Of a stretch of DNA of 11,191 nt, positions 1 through 6,767 are shown piece after piece. The notes under the pieces were generated by a model that worked only from the letters and a program-made list of their open reading frames with translations, did not search any database and had not been told where the DNA came from. Made by a program: the position numbers and the translations under genes. Position 1 is the stretch's first letter, and each line of letters opens with the position of its first letter. Source of the DNA: Candidatus Melainabacteria bacterium GWA2_34_9 (GTDB taxonomy: Bacteria > Cyanobacteriota > Vampirovibrionia > Gastranaerophilales > UBA9971); the NCBI GenBank assembly GCA_001784535.1, contig MFRJ01000005.1, positions 1 through 11,191 of the forward strand, written 5' to 3'.

Positions 1-61
1 AAAAACGAACCTTTTTATTTAATTCCTAACAACTTTAAAATTCAGGCAATTTTTTATATTC

Positions 62-99
62 ACCTGTTTTTACTTAGCAGATAGAAAATTTTAACAGGT
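62..99 (+). promoter_or_regulatory. Inverted repeat overlapping the ribosome binding site of the first gene
   Basis: ACCTGTT at 62-68 is the reverse complement of AACAGGT at 93-99, separated by 24 bases. The right arm contains the AGG that would serve as Shine-Dalgarno for the ATG at 105. In RNA the hairpin would mask the ribosome binding site; in DNA it could be an operator. The arms are only 7 bp, so chance is possible. A TATATT at 54-59 could be a -10 box, but I see no good -35. Confidence 0.3.
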
Positions 100-104
100 A
101 AATC

Positions 105-827
105 ATGATTTCCTCTAATTATCAAAATAATAAAATAGGTTTCTCTGCAAATATTGAATTTTGTACCTTACAAGCTTTTGAAAACAAATTAGCCAAGGGA
201 ATTAGGGTATCAACATGGCAACCACAAAAAGGAAAAGAAATAGGAACTGACGGAATATTGATGTGTAATGCAGGAGGTATAACGGGTGGTGAGACTAATA
301 ATAATTTAGTTTTTCACATATTTCCGCCTCATTTTTTTGATGATTTATCAAGAAATTTTAAACAGCTTGAAATTAAATTTAAAGAAACTATATCTTCTTT
401 AAGACAAGAACAAAAAGGACCTCAGGCTTTAATTTTTGGTGGAGATGTTAAGTATGATGACAGTAAAGAGGTTATGGTAGTTTTAAAACATTTTTTTGAA
501 AAATTTAAAATAGACCATACCGTATTCTGGGGTACAGGAAATAAAAATAATAGGTTTAACTCTTCGGAAAAAAACATTTTTTATGACGGAAATAAAGATA
601 CATGGCATGTGAATTTGGTGAAATCAGGTGAAAGTGTGCTTGATGCAGCAAATGCACATAATTCTTTTGATTATATTAAGCTCTCTTCAAAAGATAAAAT
701 AAAATTTTCTGATACTGACTGGATAAACGGAAAAGATGGAAGGTTAGACAAAGGACATCTCTATTTAACAATAGAAGATGTTTTCAGAAAATATGGTGTT
801 GATCCTAAAGTTCTTGAAACCTTATAA
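105..827 (+). CDS. Hypothetical protein with a CheD-like Thr-Cys-His deamidase signature
   Basis: A 240-aa soluble protein without signal peptide or membrane segment. Residues 41-75 hold Thr48, Cys54 and His71, the last followed by I-F-P. The spacing (T to C 6, C to H 17) equals the triad I recall for Thermotoga maritima CheD (Thr21, Cys27, His44), a glutamine deamidase of chemoreceptors. Further matches follow in order: a strand ending in F-G-G (about 108-113), an amphipathic helix with K-H-x-x-x-x-F-x-I, then a W-G-T-G-N segment comparable to CheD's D-T-G-G-N. The C-terminal 80 or so residues extend beyond CheD length and are not recognised. Cysteine deamidase or related fold activity is therefore inference; the substrate is unknown and no chemotaxis gene is nearby. 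The ATG at 105 has a modest AGG six bases upstream. The gene is visibly more AT-rich than rarA, with which it converges at a 2-bp gap and no terminator. Coding status is firm; the family call is moderate. Confidence 0.8.
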   Translation: MISSNYQNNKIGFSANIEFCTLQAFENKLAKGIRVSTWQPQKGKEIGTDGILMCNAGGITGGETNNNLVFHIFPPHFFDDLSRNFKQLEIKFKETISSLRQEQKGPQALIFGGDVKYDDSKEVMVVLKHFFEKFKIDHTVFWGTGNKNNRFNSSEKNIFYDGNKDTWHVNLVKSGESVLDAANAHNSFDYIKLSSKDKIKFSDTDWINGKDGRLDKGHLYLTIEDVFRKYGVDPKVLETL

Positions 828-829
828 AG

Positions 830-2053
830 TTAATCTTTGCAGTATTTAGTACCCTTCATTTCATCGGGCAGGAAGGTTTGTTTTGCCTCGGGGTTTTCGT
901 GGGAATATATATAGTCATTTCCGAAGCCGTATTTCGAGGCGTCTTTGTAATGAGAATCTTTCAAATGCAGCGGTGGAGAAAAATCTTTGCCGTTCTGGAT
1001 ATCATTAAGCGCCGAATCTATTGCCATTATGGTTTCGTTAGACTTTTTAGCCCGCGCTATATAAATTACTGCCTGCGCGAGCGGAATTCTTCCTTCTGGA
1101 AAACCTAATGTTTCAACGGCTTTGTGGGCATTAAGCGCAATGTTTAAAGCCTGAGGATCAGCGTTTCCTACATCTTCGCTGGCGGTAACTATCAGTCTTC
1201 TTGCAATAAATCTCGGGTCTTCTCCTGCTGAAATCATTTTTGCCAGCCAGTAAATTGCCGCATCAGGATCAGAACCTCTTAAGCTTTTTTGAAAAGCAGA
1301 AGCAAGGTCGTAATGTTCCTGAACTCCGTGTTTTACGGCTTTTGTCTGGGCAAGCTGTTCTATTAATTCAAGTGTAAGGTTTCTTGTTCCGTCTTCTTTA
1401 GGGCTTGCAAAATAAGAAGCTTCGACTAGATTTAAAGCCCATCTTGCATCTCCTGAAGCCTGTCGCAGGATAAATTCTCCTATTTGCGGGTCTATATTTA
1501 TTTTTCCATAATTGCTTATTAAATATTTGTAGCCTTTTCTAATGATTTCGAGCATATTTTCGTCAGAAAGAGGCTTGAAATTTATTACCTGCATCCTCGA
1601 CAGAAGAGCGGGAATTACCTGAAAAGAAGGGTTTTCGGTGGTTGCTCCGACTACAAAAATTATACCTTTCTCAACGGAAGGAAGAATCGCATCTTGCTGA
1701 GTTTTGCTGTATCTGTGAATTTCATCTATGAAAACCAGAGTTTTTCTTGTAGTTGTTTTGAGTTCTATTTCTGCATCGGTTACAACCTGCCTTAATTCTT
1801 TAATTCCCGAATTTACCGCGCTTAATTCCTCAAAGCGGCAATCAAGTTCTTTTGATAAAAGCCGCGCAAAGGTCGTTTTTCCGCAACCGGGAGGTCCCCA
1901 TAAAATCATTGAAAACAGTCTGCCGGATTTTAAGAGATTGTAAACAGGAGAATCTTTTTCTACAACCTGATTTTGTCCTAAAAATTCATCGAGAGTTTTG
2001 GGACGAAGTGTTTCCGCCAGAGGTATTTGTCTGTTTGCAAAGAACAAGCTCAT
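830..2053 (-). CDS. rarA: Replication-associated recombination protein A (RarA/MgsA, AAA+ ATPase)
   Basis: A 407-aa cytoplasmic AAA+ ATPase of the RarA/MgsA/WRNIP1 family, related to clamp-loader subunits and acting at stalled replication forks on single-strand/double-strand DNA junctions. The N-terminus carries the usual P-L-A-x-x-L-R-P-x-T-L-D-E-F-x-G-Q segment (11-27). Walker A is GPPGCGKTT (53-61), Walker B L-V-F-I-D-E-I-H (106-113), sensor 1 A-T-T-E-N (137-141), and the Arg-finger region L-L-S-R-M is near 150-154. G-D-A-R-W-A-L-N-L-V-E matches the family's lid/sensor 2 region, and the A-S-E-D-V-G-N-A-D-P signature of the C-terminal tetramerisation domain is present. Length is slightly below the usual 420-450 aa. 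The ATG overlaps the murI stop as ATGA, so translation is probably coupled to murI. The 3' end meets the convergent plus-strand gene. Confidence 0.96.
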   Translation of the reverse strand: MSLFFANRQIPLAETLRPKTLDEFLGQNQVVEKDSPVYNLLKSGRLFSMILWGPPGCGKTTFARLLSKELDCRFEELSAVNSGIKELRQVVTDAEIELKTTTRKTLVFIDEIHRYSKTQQDAILPSVEKGIIFVVGATTENPSFQVIPALLSRMQVINFKPLSDENMLEIIRKGYKYLISNYGKINIDPQIGEFILRQASGDARWALNLVEASYFASPKEDGTRNLTLELIEQLAQTKAVKHGVQEHYDLASAFQKSLRGSDPDAAIYWLAKMISAGEDPRFIARRLIVTASEDVGNADPQALNIALNAHKAVETLGFPEGRIPLAQAVIYIARAKKSNETIMAIDSALNDIQNGKDFSPPLHLKDSHYKDASKYGFGNDYIYSHENPEAKQTFLPDEMKGTKYCKD

Positions 2054-2856
2054 ATTTTCAGTGCTTCAGCAAGTGAAATTTCTGTAACATTATTACAATC
2101 TGTATAGAAATGTCTGCCGACTTCTGCGAACATAGGTGCATTTGAGCTTACATAATATTCTCTTTTTCCTTCCGAAGAGTCATTAAGTATGTCAAGAAGG
2201 ATTAAATCTTCTGCAACTTTATGAGCGAGATGCTCGGCAGGGTCTATAAGCATTTCGTTGTCGTTGGTTAAAGTGTTTATAATTTCTCTTAAATAAGGAT
2301 AATGGGTGCATCCGAGAATTATTTTATCAACTTTTTTTTCAAGAAGAGGCATTACGTATTTAATAACAAGTTTTTTTGCTTCGTAAGTTTCGATTTTGTT
2401 GCTTTCTACAATTTCAACCAGACCCGGGCATGACGTTTCAATAACTTCAATTTCAGGGTTTAATTTATTTATGGTCTTGCTGTAGGCTTGTGATGTTGCG
2501 GTTGCTGTTGTGGCAATCACTCCTATTTTTGAAGCATTTGAATAAGCGATATATTCGGCTGTCGGTTGAATTAAGCCAAAAATCGGAAAATTGTAATCAT
2601 TTTTTATCTCATCCAGAACTACCGCGGAACTTGTGTTGCATGCCATAATTACGGCTTTAGCATCTTTTGATTCGTACCAGTCAAGAATTTCTCTGGCTAT
2701 ATCAAAAAGTTGTTCTCCGGTTTTTTCACCGTAGGGAACTCTTGCGGTATCCCCAAAATATAAGTAATTTTCGTTGGGTAATTCTTCTGCAAGTTTTTTT
2801 AAAACAGTAAGTCCTCCGACTCCGGAATCAAAAACACCTATTGGTTTATTGCTCAT
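2050..2856 (-). CDS. murI: Glutamate racemase
   Basis: A 268-aa cofactor-independent glutamate racemase that interconverts L- and D-glutamate in the cytoplasm, supplying D-Glu for peptidoglycan stem peptides. The N-terminus has the family's G-V-F-D-S-G-V-G-G motif (Asp10, Ser11). The two catalytic cysteines are Cys73 in A-C-N-T-S-S-A and Cys183 in L-G-C-T-H-Y-P. P-Y-G-E-K near 41-45 is also family-typical, and the length is normal. The ATG at 2856 has an AGGGAG upstream at a rather long spacing of about 12 bases. It lies 99 bp downstream of a peptidoglycan amidase on the same strand and overlaps rarA by 4 bp. The amidase-racemase neighbourhood, as I recall, also occurs in cyanobacteria and groups two cell-wall functions. 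Confidence 0.97.
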   Translation of the reverse strand: MSNKPIGVFDSGVGGLTVLKKLAEELPNENYLYFGDTARVPYGEKTGEQLFDIAREILDWYESKDAKAVIMACNTSSAVVLDEIKNDYNFPIFGLIQPTAEYIAYSNASKIGVIATTATATSQAYSKTINKLNPEIEVIETSCPGLVEIVESNKIETYEAKKLVIKYVMPLLEKKVDKIILGCTHYPYLREIINTLTNDNEMLIDPAEHLAHKVAEDLILLDILNDSSEGKREYYVSSNAPMFAEVGRHFYTDCNNVTEISLAEALKI

Positions 2857-2955
2857 GAGAAAGTTTTACTCCCTGACTTAAATTTGTCAATTTTATTATA
2901 TTACAAAATTAATTAATAAAATCAGTCTTTATGATAGTAAAAACATTATGAAAAA

Positions 2956-4797
2956 TTATCTGGATTTTTTTGATTTTAAATAATTTATAATGCCGTTAGC
3001 AATTGCCCGGGCTGTTGCATCCTTTCTTTCTTCCGTAAGTATTGAATATCTTTCGGAATCATTTGAAAGGTAGCCTACTTCTGCCAGTATTGCAGGAACT
3101 GCCGTATTTCTGATGACATAAAACCTTGCGGTTCTTATTCCCCTGTCAGGTGAATTAATATTATTGACCATTTTAGCATGTACGCTTTGCGCTAAGGCTT
3201 TGCTTTGCGGAGTGTAATAATAAGTTTCCAGACCTCTTACTCCTAAATTTTCAGAAGAATTAATATGTATACTCACGAAAACATCAGGATCTTCGGTATT
3301 TGTAATTGCCGCTCTTTGTTTCAAAGAAACAGTTTCGTCTTCTTCCCTTGTCATTATTACATTAATGCCAGCCTGTTTGAGATAAGTTTTAACTCTTTGG
3401 GTTATATCAATAGTGATATTTTTTTCATAATTACCGGCGCGTATTGCACCCGGTTCCTGTCCTCCATGTCCTGCATCAAGAACAACTCCCAGTTTGTAAT
3501 TTGATCTCCATGAGGAAACAGGCATTACATCTTTAAGTGTAATTTCAAGCACTCTTGCGTCAAGGCTTAGTTTGGATTGGACTTTTGTTGTTCTGTTTAA
3601 AGGAAACAGCCATCTTGAACCGTTAGGATATCTTTCAATGCCCTCAAAGTTTATTCCATGAAACTGTCCTGTTCTCGGAAGGTTATAAATAACTTCCTTT
3701 TTGGGCTGTTTAAGATTATAAAAGTCAAGACATAAGCCATCAGCGAAATTATTGTGTTTTAAATTATGAATAAGCGGTTTTGCAGAAATAATTACAATTT
3801 TCGTTGTTTTTTTATCCTGATTAATTATTTTTATATCACGAATTTCGCCGATCGAGTCGCTGTCAGGAAATTCAAGAAAACTGACTTCGTTTTCCGGCGC
3901 AATCAAAAGGGATTGCATATCAGGAGAAATTATTGTTTTGTATGTTTCAGGTTTCGGGGTTTCTATAACAATTCGTACGGTATTATTGTCAAACTGCCCT
4001 ATTCTTAAGAAGTCACCGTTTCTAAGGCTTATAGGCTGAAGAAGTTCAGATGATTTTACAGTACTGTCATGGATATCAAAAGCAAGTCTTTTTGGGTTTT
4101 CGAGAATCATAGGTTCTGTTATGGATAAAATGCCTGTTCCTGAAATAATTACGCGATTGCCAAAATGCTTAACCTTTTTTAAAACGAGGTTATGGTCTAT
4201 TTTGTCCTGTAAACTTTTGATGAGTGCCTCTTTTTCCTGCTCGGAAGGATCTTTTGCTGTATTAATTTTGTTTATGTCTAAATTTACAAGTATTTCTTTT
4301 TGAGCAGTAATATTTTCTTCGGAATATTCAGAAATTTCTCTATCTTTATATAAAGGAGTTTCAGCGATATTTGTTGGTTTTAGTTCATTTAAATCAAGCA
4401 AAATAGTATTTTGATTTTTTCTTATTTTGATTTTTTTTAAAACATCATTAGTGTTTGCAGTTAAAACAAGTCTTACTATATCAGGATCAGAAGAAAATTG
4501 AGCTATTCTTAAATCTTTAATATCTTCATTATTAATATTTATACTTTTCTTTGAGCCTAAAAGCATAGCATTGTTTATATCTACAACAAGCCTGTCAGGG
4601 TTTGAAAGCTTAATTGTTTTAAATTCAACATCTTGATTTCCTGTTCCGGTAACGAGTATTAGTTTTCCGGCTGAATCAGGAATTATTTGCTTAATTACGA
4701 AATGGCTTTTTGCGCTTACACTTGTACAAAAACATAGGTTTATGAGCAAAAAAACAGAAAATATGCCTAATAAAAATTTTGCAGTTATTTTCTTCAT
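2956..4797 (-). CDS. amiC: Secreted N-acetylmuramoyl-L-alanine amidase with AMIN-type domains
   Basis: A 613-aa exported amidase that cleaves the bond between N-acetylmuramic acid and L-Ala in peptidoglycan, needed for cell separation or septal wall remodelling. Residues 1-29 form a signal peptide: Lys-rich start, hydrophobic core, likely signal peptidase I cut after V-S-A. Two AMIN-like beta domains lie at about 33-136 and 204-299, and a third, more divergent one at 319-423; a polar probably helical linker spans 143-203. The catalytic Amidase_3 domain is 435-610 with zinc ligands His444 (D-A-G-H-G-G), Glu458 (G-N-Y-E-K) and His511 (S-I-H-I-N), and catalytic Glu573 (L-A-E-V-G-Y-L-S-N). All key residues are present, so it should be active. 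AMIN domains target the enzyme to the envelope or septum. The ATG has AAGGGG four bases upstream. Cys22 and Cys24 lie in the signal peptide but do not form a lipobox. Confidence 0.95.
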   Translation of the reverse strand: MKKITAKFLLGIFSVFLLINLCFCTSVSAKSHFVIKQIIPDSAGKLILVTGTGNQDVEFKTIKLSNPDRLVVDINNAMLLGSKKSININNEDIKDLRIAQFSSDPDIVRLVLTANTNDVLKKIKIRKNQNTILLDLNELKPTNIAETPLYKDREISEYSEENITAQKEILVNLDINKINTAKDPSEQEKEALIKSLQDKIDHNLVLKKVKHFGNRVIISGTGILSITEPMILENPKRLAFDIHDSTVKSSELLQPISLRNGDFLRIGQFDNNTVRIVIETPKPETYKTIISPDMQSLLIAPENEVSFLEFPDSDSIGEIRDIKIINQDKKTTKIVIISAKPLIHNLKHNNFADGLCLDFYNLKQPKKEVIYNLPRTGQFHGINFEGIERYPNGSRWLFPLNRTTKVQSKLSLDARVLEITLKDVMPVSSWRSNYKLGVVLDAGHGGQEPGAIRAGNYEKNITIDITQRVKTYLKQAGINVIMTREEDETVSLKQRAAITNTEDPDVFVSIHINSSENLGVRGLETYYYTPQSKALAQSVHAKMVNNINSPDRGIRTARFYVIRNTAVPAILAEVGYLSNDSERYSILTEERKDATARAIANGIINYLKSKKSR

Positions 4798-4827
4798 ACA
4801 ACCCCTTTTGTTTTAACTTTAAACTCT

Positions 4828-4856
4828 ATTATCTAACATTTTTTTGTTTCCGTCAT
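4828..4856 (-). promoter_or_regulatory. Candidate sigma-70-type promoter for the amidase gene
   Basis: On the minus strand ATGACG (4856-4851, -35) is followed after exactly 17 bases by GATAAT (4833-4828, -10). Transcription would begin near 4821, giving a leader of about 24 nt before the amidase ATG. The -10 box matches consensus at five of six positions and the -35 at four of six. The position fits the gene well, but in such AT-rich DNA chance matches are common. Confidence 0.45.
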
Positions 4857-4896
4857 GTACTTTTGATAGTAGATAAATAGTTAATTTCCTATTATC

Positions 4897-4909
4897 ATTG
4901 CGAGGCAAT
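4897..4909. repeat. Short inverted repeat ATTGC-GAG-GCAAT in the divergent intergenic region
   Basis: Perfect 5-bp arms around GAG make a small island of higher GC inside very AT-rich DNA between the amidase and the metK operon. The core, preceded by TC, resembles the ends of dispersed CATTGCGAG...GCAATC-type palindromes known from many bacterial genomes, so it may be a shortened relic of one. It is too short to be certain. Confidence 0.25.
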
Positions 4910-4979
4910 AAATACGGCAATTCAAATTTTTTGTATTTGTATAAATGTGTCAAAATTTTATTAAATATTTACATATTTT

Positions 4980-5008
4980 TTGCTAATTCAGAACGACTTG
5001 TTTATAAT
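4980..5008 (+). promoter_or_regulatory. Sigma-70-type promoter of the metK operon
   Basis: TTGCTA (4980-4985) is followed after exactly 17 bases by a perfect TATAAT (5003-5008). Transcription would start near 5015, giving a leader of about 19 nt that contains the AAGGAA ribosome binding site and the ATG at 5034. The -35 hexamer coincides with the TTG at 4980, which argues against that TTG being a translation start. Confidence 0.7.
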
Positions 5009-5033
5009 GTTTTTGAAAATAAAGGAATATATT

Positions 5034-5414
5034 ATGTCAGAAAATAATAAAAAAATCAGCAGGTGGTACGATACTGACCAGCAGATTAAACAGACCTTTC
5101 AGCTTGTTGAAACTATGACAAAGAAGGAAAGAGAAGAATTTTCTGCCAATTTAACCAGGGTAGTAAATAATTACAGAAAACAGCAAAATCTTGAAAATTT
5201 TAATGTAAGTCTTGGTAGGGATAAAATTCTTGCTTATTATAAGGCTTATAATAAAAGAAGATGGTATGACCAGATTCCAAATCTTATGAGAGCAGTTAAT
5301 CTATTGAGTATACTCTCTCTTGAAGAAAGAGAACAAATATTGAATAAATTTTTATTACCTTTCAAAGGTAAAGAAATAAATAACGTTAACATTGGTAATC
5401 AATTATTTAGATAG
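5034..5414 (+). CDS. Hypothetical helical protein with a duplicated RWYD module, upstream of metK
   Basis: A 126-aa soluble protein I do not recognise. It contains two copies of one module that align without gaps over about 30 residues: the first begins at R-W-Y-D near residue 10, the second at R-W-Y-D near 77. Each has R-W-Y-D, then hydrophobic residues at matching helix positions, then an E-R-E near the end (K-K-E-R-E and L-E-E-R-E). The composition predicts an all-helical fold rich in Lys, Glu, Gln and Asn. The start is set at ATG 5034, with AAGGAA seven bases upstream; the in-frame TTG at 4980 lies in the promoter. It is the first gene of an operon with metK, whose ATG follows 11 bases after its TAG stop. 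The constant link to metK could mean a role in translation or methyl metabolism, but nothing in the sequence shows this. Confidence 0.85.
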   Translation: MSENNKKISRWYDTDQQIKQTFQLVETMTKKEREEFSANLTRVVNNYRKQQNLENFNVSLGRDKILAYYKAYNKRRWYDQIPNLMRAVNLLSILSLEEREQILNKFLLPFKGKEINNVNIGNQLFR

Positions 5415-5425
5415 GAGCTTATTAA

Positions 5426-6697
5426 ATGACATCAAAAAAATTCTTATTCACATCAGAATCAGTAACAGAAGGGCATCCTGATAAAGTTTGCGATCAGATT
5501 TCTGACGCTATTCTTGATGCGTTTCTTACAAAAGATCCAAAAGCAAGAGTTGCGGCAGAAACTTCCGTTACAACCGGCATGGTGCTTGTAGCAGGTGAAA
5601 TTACCTCCAGTTGTTATGTTGACATCCCGAAAGTTGTTAGACAAACAATAGAACATATCGGTTATGTTGGAAAATCCGGTGGCGGATTTGATGCAAATAC
5701 CTGTGCTGTTTTGACAAGCATAGATGAACAGTCTTCTGATATAGCAGGCGGTGTTAATACAGCTCTTGAAACACGTAGCGAATGTGCTTGTGACTTAGGG
5801 GAAACAGAAGAACTCGGCGCAGGTGACCAAGGTATAATGTTTGGTTTTGCATGTGACGAAACCCCTGAATTAATGCCTCTTCCCATCAGTCTTGCACATA
5901 GACTTGCATTAAAACTTTCTCACGTAAGAAAAGACGGTACTCTTTCATATTTAAGACCTGACGGAAAAACTCAGGTAACAGTTGAATATATTGACGGAAT
6001 GCCTTCAAGAATTGATACTATTATTATTTCAACACAGCATGACCCTGTAATCGGAACAGAAACAGATAATAATAAAGTTCAAAAAATAATTGCAGAAGAT
6101 CTTAAAAAGTATGTAATTCTTCCTGTGTTCAAAAATGATGCTATTAAACCTGATGAAACCACCAAATATCTTATTAATCCTTCAGGAAAATTTGTAATTG
6201 GCGGACCTCAGGGTGATGCTGGTTTAACAGGACGTAAAATTATTGTTGATACTTATGGCGGATATTCTCGTCATGGCGGCGGAGCTTTCAGTGGAAAAGA
6301 TCCTACGAAAGTAGACAGAAGTGCTGCTTATGCTTGCAGATATGTTGCTAAAAATCTTGTGGCAGCCGGTTTAGCCAAAAAATGCGAAGTTCAACTCGGT
6401 TATGCTATAGGTGTTGCTTATCCTGTATCAGTTTTTGTTGATACATTCGGCACAGGTGTAGTTAGCGACGATGAAATTTCAAGAATCATCAGTGAAAACT
6501 TTGATTTAAGACCTGCTTCAATCATTAAACAGTTTGATTTAAGAAATCTTCCTGCTAAAAATGGTGGCGATTTCTACAGATTAACAGCTTCTTACGGTCA
6601 TTTCGGAAGAACTGACATAGAACTTCCTTGGGAAAATCTTGATAAAGTTGCAAATTTAAAAAAAGCAGCTAATTTAAGTTGCGGCTGCGGCTGTTAA
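5426..6697 (+). CDS. metK: S-adenosylmethionine synthetase
   Basis: A 423-aa cytoplasmic methionine adenosyltransferase making S-adenosylmethionine from ATP and methionine. All family motifs are intact: T-E-G-H-P-D-K-V-C-D-Q-I-S-D-A (14-28, His17 contacting ATP phosphates and Asp binding magnesium), the G-A-G-D-Q-G-I-M-F-G signature (131-140), and the glycine-rich G-G-G-A-F-S-G-K-D loop (284-292) with following K-V-D-R-S-A. At 423 aa it is longer than the roughly 384 aa of the E. coli enzyme and close to the long forms of cyanobacteria. The odd part is the C-terminus, which ends Ser-Cys-Gly-Cys-Gly-Cys (Cys419, 421, 423). The ATG has AGGAG at good spacing and follows the small RWYD-repeat gene by 11 bases. 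I see no SAM riboswitch in the short leader, so SAM feedback at RNA level is not apparent. Confidence 0.98.
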   Translation: MTSKKFLFTSESVTEGHPDKVCDQISDAILDAFLTKDPKARVAAETSVTTGMVLVAGEITSSCYVDIPKVVRQTIEHIGYVGKSGGGFDANTCAVLTSIDEQSSDIAGGVNTALETRSECACDLGETEELGAGDQGIMFGFACDETPELMPLPISLAHRLALKLSHVRKDGTLSYLRPDGKTQVTVEYIDGMPSRIDTIIISTQHDPVIGTETDNNKVQKIIAEDLKKYVILPVFKNDAIKPDETTKYLINPSGKFVIGGPQGDAGLTGRKIIVDTYGGYSRHGGGAFSGKDPTKVDRSAAYACRYVAKNLVAAGLAKKCEVQLGYAIGVAYPVSVFVDTFGTGVVSDDEISRIISENFDLRPASIIKQFDLRNLPAKNGGDFYRLTASYGHFGRTDIELPWENLDKVANLKKAANLSCGCGC

Positions 6698-6714
6698 TTT
6701 TAAAATAAACAATT

Positions 6715-6751
6715 AAAAGATAGCAGGTCTTTAAGACCTGCTATCTTTTTT
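6715..6751. terminator. Bidirectional rho-independent terminator after metK
   Basis: A perfect 17-bp inverted repeat (6715-6731 and 6733-6749) with one central unpaired base is bordered by A4 on the left and T6 on the right. It would stop metK transcription on the plus strand and also serve the convergent minus-strand gene ending at 6768. Confidence 0.93.
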
Positions 6752-6767
6752 GATACGAATTTATAAT

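Noticed and set aside
2890..2922. 9-bp inverted repeat ATTTTATTA/TAATAAAAT between the amidase and murI
   Set aside because: It is entirely A/T with a 15-base loop in very AT-rich DNA, so chance is likely and it would be a weak terminator.
4948..4953. Minus-strand TTGACA as -35 for the amidase
   Set aside because: No acceptable -10 box lies 16-18 bases downstream; the pair at 4828-4856 fits better.
4980..5033. Upstream TTG start that would add 18 residues to the RWYD-repeat protein
   Set aside because: The TTG forms the -35 box of a promoter with a perfect TATAAT downstream, and transcription would begin after it. The ATG at 5034 has its own ribosome binding site.
5009..5033. SAM riboswitch upstream of the metK operon
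   Set aside because: The leader after the predicted start is only about 19 nt, too short for any known SAM riboswitch.
5459..5886. Antisense open frames within metK
   Set aside because: They lie opposite strongly conserved enzyme motifs, lack ribosome binding sites and look like by-products of codon bias.
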